Of a stretch of 64,000 nucleotides of DNA, positions 58,663 to 64,000 are shown one piece after another. Made by a program: the position numbers and the translations under genes. Numbering within the stretch: position 1 is the first letter of the stretch; every line of letters starts with the position of its first letter. Source of the DNA: JAEULH01 sp034382075. Its GTDB lineage: Bacteria; Pseudomonadota; Alphaproteobacteria; Rhodospirillales; Defluviicoccaceae. The stretch spans positions 57,761 through 121,760 of the forward strand of contig JAXMOZ010000002.1 of NCBI GenBank assembly GCA_034382075.1, read 5' to 3'. Under the pieces are notes generated by a model. That model saw only the letters and a list, made by a program, of their open reading frames with translations. It was not told the DNA's origin and made no database searches.

Positions 58663-59961
58663 ATGGGACGAGTTGACGACTTGTTGAACCAAGCGGCTGA
58701 TCATGCGGAGGAACGAGAGGTTGTGGCGATCTGCTTTCAGCAGTTCGCGCCCTACCACGTCGACCGCATCGCCGCGGTTCACAGCGCGCTCGGCGGGAAG
58801 ATGCGGGTGTTCGGGGTCGAGTACTCCGACAAGAGTACGACCTACGCCTGGGAGAGGGCGGGTAGTGAAGGGTTCGAGCGTATAACGCTGTTTCCGTCCG
58901 GGAACTGGGAAAAGATGTCCTGGATGCAGCGCCTGCGCGGGCTGATGTCGTGCCTGCTCCGCATCAAGGCGAAGCATGTGTTCTTGATCAACTACCAGTT
59001 GGTGGACACGTTCCTGTGCGCTGCCTTGCTGCGGCTGCTGGGGAAGTCTCCCTACATCATGATGGGGTCGAGATTTTGCGATAACGAGCGCCTCTTCTGG
59101 AAGGAGACCGTCAAGAGGGTGATGTTCATGCCCTACGTCGGCGGCATTACCAGCGGCCATCTCCACTCCAAGTACCTGAAGTTTCTCGGCGTCGACATCG
59201 GCAACTTCCGCACCGGCCTCGACACCCTGTCCCTGCAGCGGGTCCGCGAGATGGCGGGCGCCGATCCCGCGCCGCGTGGCCGGGACTTCCGCTCCAGGCA
59301 TTTCACCATCGTCGCCCGGATGATCCCGGAGAAAGACTTCCCGACGGCGATCCGCGCCTATGGCCGCTACTGCGCGCAATGCGAAGAGCGTGGCCTCGTG
59401 CCGCGCGAACTCGTGCTCTGCGGCGACGGTCCGGAGCGGGCGATGGTCGAGAGGGCTGTCCAGGAGAGCAGTGCGCACTCGGTGCGGTTCTTTGGGTTCG
59501 CGAGCGAACGCGAGGTCTGCGAGACCCTGGCAACGAGCCTGGCGCTGATCCTGCCCAGCGTTTCGGAAACCTGGGGTCTGGTCATCAACGAAGCGATCGC
59601 GATGGGTGTGCCGGTTCTGTGTTCGGACGTCTGCGGCGCCCGCGACGAGCTGGTGCGCTCCGGCGTCAATGGCTTCTCCTTCGCTCCGGGCGAGGTCCAG
59701 GGGCTGGCCAACCTGATGATGATGGTGTCCTCGAAGGAGGACGTGTGGCGGCAGCTCGCGGCAGGGTGTTCCCTGGTCACGCCACGGGCCGACGCGGGCC
59801 GCTTTGCCAGGGCGGTGGCGGATGTCGTCCAGCCGCACACCCGGGTTCAGCTGCTTCCGGAGCTGCAGGAGGTCGGCCTCGGCCGCGGCTCCAGGGGGAT
59901 CCGCGAGGGCATCGCCGTCGAGGCGGCGCGGGCGCGGGCCTACCAGGTGGCCGGGGAGTAG
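58663..59961 (+). CDS. Glycosyltransferase family 4 (GT-B)
   Basis: 432 residues from ATG 58663. VVAICFQQFAPYHVDRIAAVH opens the acceptor domain. The donor domain has FTIVARMIPEKDFPTAIRAY, ELVLCGDGPERAMVERA, SVRFFGFASEREV and SVSETWGLVINEAIAMGVPV (E-x7-E, about residues 304-312), then GARDELVRSGVNGF. Likely surface-glycan synthesis. It is unrelated in sequence to the family-2 set at 2255-5260. Confidence 0.92.
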   Translation: MGRVDDLLNQAADHAEEREVVAICFQQFAPYHVDRIAAVHSALGGKMRVFGVEYSDKSTTYAWERAGSEGFERITLFPSGNWEKMSWMQRLRGLMSCLLRIKAKHVFLINYQLVDTFLCAALLRLLGKSPYIMMGSRFCDNERLFWKETVKRVMFMPYVGGITSGHLHSKYLKFLGVDIGNFRTGLDTLSLQRVREMAGADPAPRGRDFRSRHFTIVARMIPEKDFPTAIRAYGRYCAQCEERGLVPRELVLCGDGPERAMVERAVQESSAHSVRFFGFASEREVCETLATSLALILPSVSETWGLVINEAIAMGVPVLCSDVCGARDELVRSGVNGFSFAPGEVQGLANLMMMVSSKEDVWRQLAAGCSLVTPRADAGRFARAVADVVQPHTRVQLLPELQEVGLGRGSRGIREGIAVEAARARAYQVAGE

Positions 59962-60007
59962 CCGGGAAGTAACGGCCCCGGACTCCCCGGGAGCGTAATC
60001 CCGCGGA

Positions 60008-60748
60008 TCAGCCGTAGTTCACCGCGATCAGGTACAAGCCGCACGCAGGCGCGGTCGGGCCGCCGCGGCGCCGGTCGCGGGCGGCGAAGGCCGCGGCGAA
60101 ATCCTGCTGCGACCACTTGCCCCGCCCGACCAGCGACAGGCTGCCGGCGATGTTGCGCACCTGATGGTGGAGGAAAGAGCGGGCGCGGATGTCGATGACG
60201 ATCGCCTCGCCCCGTCTCGTCACCGCCAGCTTATCGATGGTCTTCACCGGCGAGGCCGCCTGGCAAAGCGCGGCGCGGAAGGTGGAGAGGTCGTGGCGGC
60301 CGATCAGGCCGGCGGCGGCGGTCGCCATGGCTTCGTCGTCGAGCCTCACCGGCACCCACCACGCCCGGCCGCGATCCAGCGCCGGCGGGCTTTGCCGGTT
60401 TAGGATGCGGTAGACATAGCGCCGTTGCTTCGCGGAGAAGCGGGCGTGGAAGCCGTCGTCCACCGGCTCCGCGGCAAGGACGACGACCGGGTTCGGGCGG
60501 AGGTGGAAATTGATGGCGTCGCGCACCGTCTTCGCCGGCGCCTCCCGGCAAAGATCGACATGCGCGACCTGACCCAAGGCATGCACGCCGGCGTCGGTGC
60601 GCCCGGCCCCGTGGACGATCGCCCGCTCGCCGCAGTACCCATGCACAGCGTCCTCCAGCGCGGCCTGTACCGAAGGGCCGTTGCCCTGCCGTTGCCAGCC
60701 GACGAAGGGCGTGCCGTCGTATTCGAGGAGGAGCTTGTAGCGGGGCAT
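60008..60748 (-). CDS. truA: tRNA pseudouridine(38-40) synthase
   Basis: 246 residues. YKLLLEYDGTPFVGWQRQ at the N-terminus, catalytic Asp in GAGRTDAGVHALGQVAH (about residue 51), and RSFLHHQVRNIAGSL near the C-terminus. Isomerises uridines in the anticodon arm. It is 9 bases from fmt, forming a truA-fmt-def block read def to truA. Confidence 0.96.
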   Translation of the reverse strand: MPRYKLLLEYDGTPFVGWQRQGNGPSVQAALEDAVHGYCGERAIVHGAGRTDAGVHALGQVAHVDLCREAPAKTVRDAINFHLRPNPVVVLAAEPVDDGFHARFSAKQRRYVYRILNRQSPPALDRGRAWWVPVRLDDEAMATAAAGLIGRHDLSTFRAALCQAASPVKTIDKLAVTRRGEAIVIDIRARSFLHHQVRNIAGSLSLVGRGKWSQQDFAAAFAARDRRRGGPTAPACGLYLIAVNYG

Positions 60749-60757
60749 GCCCCGGCT

Positions 60758-61690
60758 TTAGCCGAGCCGCGTGCTCGGAGGAAGCGGATAACCGCGGAGA
60801 AACGCTTCGCCGTCGAGCGGCTTCCTGCCCGGCCGCTGCAGCCGCAGCAGCGCCAGCGCGCCCTCGCCACAGGCCACCGTCGGGGCATCGTCGAGCACGG
60901 TCCCGGGAAGGCCGCCTTCAGCAGTGACCCGCGCCTGGAGCACCTTGATCCGCTCGCCGGCGTGCTCGAACCATACGCCGGGAGACGGCGACAGCGCCCG
61001 AACGGCCCGCTCCAGCTCGGCCGCCGGCTTGCTCCAGTCCAGCCGCTCGTCTTCGGGGCCGATCTTGGCGGCGTAGGTCACGCCTTGGTCGGGCTGCGGG
61101 CGCGGGGTCAGCGCGCCGGCGGCGACGCCGGCAAGAGCCTCCACCATCAGCCGCGCGCCCAGATCGGCCAGCGCATCGTGCAGCTCGCCGGCGGTGGTCG
61201 TCGCCGCGATCGGCACCGTCCCCGCGAGCAGCACCGGCCCGGTGTCCAGCCCGGCCTCGACCCGCATGATGCTGACGCCGGTTTCGCCGTCGCCTTCGAG
61301 GATCGCCCTCTGGATCGGCGCCGCCCCGCGCCAGCGCGGCAAGAGCGAGGCATGGACGTTGTAGCAGCCGAGCCTGGGAGCCCCGACCACGGCCTCGGGC
61401 AGGATCAAACCGTAGGCCGCGACCACCCCGGCGTCGCAGCCAAGCTCCGCAAACGCCGCCTGTTCGGCCTCCCCCTTGAGGCTTTTCGGGGTGCGCACCT
61501 CGAGGCCGTGATCGAGCGCGAAGGCGTGAACCGGGCAGGCGCGGGTCTCTTTGCCCCGTCCCGCGGGGCGCGGCGGCTGGGTGTAGACGCAGGCGATCTC
61601 GTGGCCGGCCTCGATGAGTGCCGCAAGCGCCGGCAGCGCGAAGGACGGGCTGCCCATGAAGACGAGGCGCAGGCGCGCGGTGTCGGTCAT
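60758..61690 (-). CDS. fmt: Methionyl-tRNA formyltransferase
   Basis: 310 residues from ATG 61690, overlapping the def stop by 4 bases. LVFMGSPSFALPALAALIEAG (folate-dependent fold start), NVHASLLPRWRGAAPIQRAI (catalytic Asn-x-His and SLLP), GVSIMRVEAGLDTGPVL, and a C-terminal domain with TYAAKIGPEDERLDW. Formylates initiator Met-tRNA. Confidence 0.96.
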   Translation of the reverse strand: MTDTARLRLVFMGSPSFALPALAALIEAGHEIACVYTQPPRPAGRGKETRACPVHAFALDHGLEVRTPKSLKGEAEQAAFAELGCDAGVVAAYGLILPEAVVGAPRLGCYNVHASLLPRWRGAAPIQRAILEGDGETGVSIMRVEAGLDTGPVLLAGTVPIAATTTAGELHDALADLGARLMVEALAGVAAGALTPRPQPDQGVTYAAKIGPEDERLDWSKPAAELERAVRALSPSPGVWFEHAGERIKVLQARVTAEGGLPGTVLDDAPTVACGEGALALLRLQRPGRKPLDGEAFLRGYPLPPSTRLG

Positions 61691-62211
61691 GCCACGGCGA
61701 ACGCGCCGTTCTTCTTCGCCTTGCCGAGCTTCCGCAGGATGATGTTCCGCTTGACCGCGGAGATGTGGTCGACGAACAGGATCCCGTCGAGGTGGTCGAT
61801 CTCGTGCTGAATGCACTTGGCCAGCAGCCCGTCGGCCTCGATCTCGCGGATCTCGTTTTCCTGGTCCAGGTAGCGGACGCGGACCCGCGACGGCCGCTTC
61901 ACATCAGCGTACTGGTCGGGCAGCGACAGGCAGCCTTCCTCGCCCAGCACGGCGTCGTCCGAGTGCCAGAGGATCTCCGGATTGGCGAGCCGCATCGGCG
62001 CGTTCGGCTCGTCGGGCGAGGAAATGTCGACGACGATGACCCGCTTCAGCACCCCGAGTTGCGGCGCGGCAAGGCCGATGCCGGTCGCTGAATACATGCT
62101 GTCCAGCATGTCGTCCATGAGCCGGCGGATCTCGGCGTCGACGCGAGCGACCGGGGCCGCCGGCCGCTTCAGCCGTGGGTCTGGGGCAACGAGGATCGGC
62201 AGGCTCGACAT
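61687..62211 (-). CDS. def: Peptide deformylase
   Basis: 174 residues from ATG 62211 (MSSLPILVAPDPRLKRPA); an upstream GTG at 62217 is also possible. Motifs ATGIGLAAPQLG, EEGCLSLPDQYADV and QHEIDHLDGILF give the metal ligands Cys, His, His and the catalytic Glu. Removes N-formyl groups from new proteins. First gene of def-fmt-truA. Confidence 0.96.
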   Translation of the reverse strand: MSSLPILVAPDPRLKRPAAPVARVDAEIRRLMDDMLDSMYSATGIGLAAPQLGVLKRVIVVDISSPDEPNAPMRLANPEILWHSDDAVLGEEGCLSLPDQYADVKRPSRVRVRYLDQENEIREIEADGLLAKCIQHEIDHLDGILFVDHISAVKRNIILRKLGKAKKNGAFAVA

Positions 62212-62224
62212 GGTCACTGCGGGA

Positions 62225-62262
62225 TCAAGGCCGGTGGGGTCAAGGCCGGTGGGGTCAAGGAT
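62225..62262. repeat. Short tandem repeat of GGGTCAAGGCCGGT type
   Basis: A 14-bp unit (GTCAAGGCCGGTGG) occurs twice in tandem plus a partial third, just upstream of def. This lies in the def promoter region. Function unknown; it may be slippage. Confidence 0.6.
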
Positions 62263-62337
62263 CGGGCGGTCTTTCTTGCGGTCGGTTCGCTAGCGATATG
62301 GGAAAGCCGGTCATGACGTCAATACGTCGGCTGCCCA

Positions 62338-63738
62338 TCACTGCCTGACCCGGACCCGATACTCCAGGACCGAGGCGCCGCCGGCCGGCACGGACACCCG
62401 CCAAAGCGCGCGGTTGGCGGCCGTCTTTTCGTGCTTCGCGCTCTCCGAGAGCATCGTCCAGTCGCCGGCGATCGCCTCGACCACGTCGACCACCACGGCG
62501 TCGTCCCTGGCGTTGGCGAGATCGATGCGCCAGGCGCTGTCCGTCGTCCCTTGCGGCAGGTCGGCCCGGGCGAAGTCGGTCTGGCGGCGGGTGACGGTGA
62601 TGTCGAAGGCGGCTCCGGCCTGAAGGGCCAGCGGCCCGCCCGCGGGCGTATCGGCGATGCGATCCTCGCCGAGCAGGCGCGAGGCGCCGCCGCTGTCGCG
62701 GGCGTAGATCCGGACGATCCCGGCCGGGAGTGGCACGCCGCCGGCATCGGCCTTGGGATTGGCGAAGCGGAGCGTGGTCCGCGGATGGGTGGGCTGCGGG
62801 TCGCCGTTCCAGGGCCCGAAGACCTGGGCCGCGCTCTCGCTGACGTACCTGGGCTCGACGGCAAGATCCGGAAGGCCGAGCAGGGCGAACTGCCGGGTTT
62901 GCCCGTCGGCCAGGCTGGCCGGCGCTGGCAGGCTGTAAAGATAGACGGCCCCCAGGGCTTCCGGGGCTCCCGGCGATGCATCCGCCTGCATGGCCATCGC
63001 CTCGGCGCGCATCCGCGGCGCGGCCGCGGGCGGGCTGGCCCGGCCGATCTCGCCCGCGACCAGGCCGATGCGGGCGTCGGGATAGGCCGCCCCCGAGGCG
63101 TTGCGGACGATGGCCCGTCCGGTCAGGGTGAGGCTCTTGCCGGCGTCGCCGAGGGTCGCGACGTAATCGGCGCGCCAGTCGAGCCCGGTGGTAAGATAGC
63201 CGAGCTCGACCGGGCGCTCGCTGGCGTCCTCGGCATGGACGGTGGCGATGAGGGTGGACGCCGCCCGCAGGTCTTCCGGCACCGCGTCGAAGACCAGGCG
63301 GCCGGGGACCTCGGTCTCGATCCGGTCGCGGTAGCGGAGCACGATGCCCGGATCGGCGCTGAGGATGGTGGCCCGCTCCACCGTCTCCTCGCCGGTCGCC
63401 GGGTTGATCCGGGCGACCCCGACCTCGCGGCCGACATGGCGGCGAACCAGGGCGTCGGCGCCCAGCGTCGCGCCTTCGTAGTCGAGGGCGTTCACCGTGA
63501 GCCCTTCGCCCGCAACGACGGCGCTGTCGACGATCAGCTGCCGGCTCACGTCGGGAAAGGCGAGGCGATTGGCGCCGGCGGCAACCGTCGCCTTCCGGCT
63601 GTCGCGGATCAGCGCCAGGCCGTTGGCGTAGATGGTGACGTCAAGGGCCTGGCGATCCTGAACCGGAAGGTCGACCTCGCCGGCGGCGGCGGCGCTGGCC
63701 GTGGAGGCGGCAACAAGGACGGCGGCGATGCGGCGCAT
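62338..63738 (-). CDS. DUF4139 exported protein
   Basis: 466 residues from ATG 63738. The signal peptide is MRRIAAVLVAASTASAAAAGE. DUF4140/DUF4139-type features are VTIYANGLALIRDSR near the start, ELGYLTTGLDWRADYVATL mid-protein and the final VSVPAGGASVLEYRVRVRQ. A beta-rich periplasmic protein of unknown role. Oriented away from the RmuC-like gene. Confidence 0.85.
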   Translation of the reverse strand: MRRIAAVLVAASTASAAAAGEVDLPVQDRQALDVTIYANGLALIRDSRKATVAAGANRLAFPDVSRQLIVDSAVVAGEGLTVNALDYEGATLGADALVRRHVGREVGVARINPATGEETVERATILSADPGIVLRYRDRIETEVPGRLVFDAVPEDLRAASTLIATVHAEDASERPVELGYLTTGLDWRADYVATLGDAGKSLTLTGRAIVRNASGAAYPDARIGLVAGEIGRASPPAAAPRMRAEAMAMQADASPGAPEALGAVYLYSLPAPASLADGQTRQFALLGLPDLAVEPRYVSESAAQVFGPWNGDPQPTHPRTTLRFANPKADAGGVPLPAGIVRIYARDSGGASRLLGEDRIADTPAGGPLALQAGAAFDITVTRRQTDFARADLPQGTTDSAWRIDLANARDDAVVVDVVEAIAGDWTMLSESAKHEKTAANRALWRVSVPAGGASVLEYRVRVRQ

Positions 63739-63846
63739 GGCAAAGCTCCGATAGCGGCGATGGACCGAGCCCGTCAGTTTGCGTTTGTCGGAGAAGTGGT
63801 GCAAGATCTTTGGTGTATACGGCATCAGCTCCACAACGTGTAGTGC

Positions 63847-64000
63847 ATGGAGATCCCTTTCGCCTGGGCTTCGGGGCCCGTGCTGGCGCTCGGCGCGGCC
63901 GTTCTCGCCATCGCCGCGCTGGCCCTGCTGGCGCTGATGCGCGCCGAACGCGCCCGCGGCGAGGCGGCGGCGCATCTCGCCCGGCTCGCGGAGATGAGCG
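63847..64000 (+). CDS. RmuC-like DNA recombination protein, 5' end only
   Basis: Truncated by the window edge: 51 codons are visible. MEIPFAWASGPVLALGAAVL continues as a single TM helix (AIAALALLALMRAERA), then an Ala/Glu/Arg-rich start of a coiled coil (GEAAAHLARLAEMS). This is how RmuC proteins begin, and rmuC commonly lies beside def/fmt in alphaproteobacteria. The nuclease-like domain is not in view, so the call rests on those two points. Confidence 0.5.
   Translation, partial: MEIPFAWASGPVLALGAAVLAIAALALLALMRAERARGEAAAHLARLAEMS

Overview
This is a 64 kb piece of a high-GC alphaproteobacterial chromosome, most likely Rhodospirillales-like. The lineage is inferred from GC-rich codon use, the dapD-dapE and truA-fmt-def blocks, a SigF/NrsF-type ECF sigma pair beside a bufferin operon, and alphaproteobacterial integrative-element genes. 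No 16S or marker search could be run, so the placement is tentative.

Layout. (1) 1-5260: polysaccharide or glycan genes on the + strand (a GT-B glycosyltransferase, an FkbM methyltransferase and three tandem paralogous family-2 glycosyltransferases). (2) 5301-37597: a genomic island of about 32.3 kb bounded by an exact 18-bp direct repeat. The right copy is the 3' end of an intact tRNA-Ser(GCU) gene. The left copy lies beside a tyrosine integrase. (3) 37584-64000: ordinary chromosome. It holds a copper-stress bufferin operon (bufA1-bufB-bufC-doxX), an ECF sigma/NrsF/OxyR/MscS operon, an HD-GYP protein, an ABC-F ATPase, a HEPN/Abi-like gene, GH13, GluQ-RS, ferredoxin, ArfB, DUF502, Nudix, UspA, DapD/DapE, GH16, a glycosyltransferase, TruA/Fmt/Def, DUF4139 and the start of an RmuC-like gene.

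Inside the island: an integrase end with an AlpA - CHC2/Toprim primase - helicase-like ATPase - TubC-like gene line; a small phage remnant (terS plus a terL stub); a minus-strand operon of about 12 kb that looks like a complete anti-phage system; a LysR-controlled redox cassette; a scrapyard of IS6, IS630 and duplicated island fragments; a two-component system with PepSY and cytochrome b561 genes; a complete 2174-bp IS1-family element carrying four passenger ORFs; and a decayed cas3 fragment next to the tRNA.

The main candidate for an undescribed system is the operon 24201-12325. Its order is DUF499 AAA ATPase, small conserved protein, AbrB-type antitoxin, PIN toxin, DUF1156 Zn-ribbon DNA methylase, a DUF3422-like protein with two C-terminal membrane segments, and a PLD-SNF2 helicase. 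The methylase/ATPase/PLD-helicase core is a recognised defence-island association. The membrane protein coupled to the helicase and the toxin-antitoxin pair set into the operon are what look new. Other notable points are the passenger-carrying IS1 element with intact inverted repeats and 8-bp target duplication, a near-ideal SigF-type promoter in front of bufA1, iteron-like repeats at the island replication module, and single-base frameshifts in the ADH and bufB genes that could be real or assembly errors.
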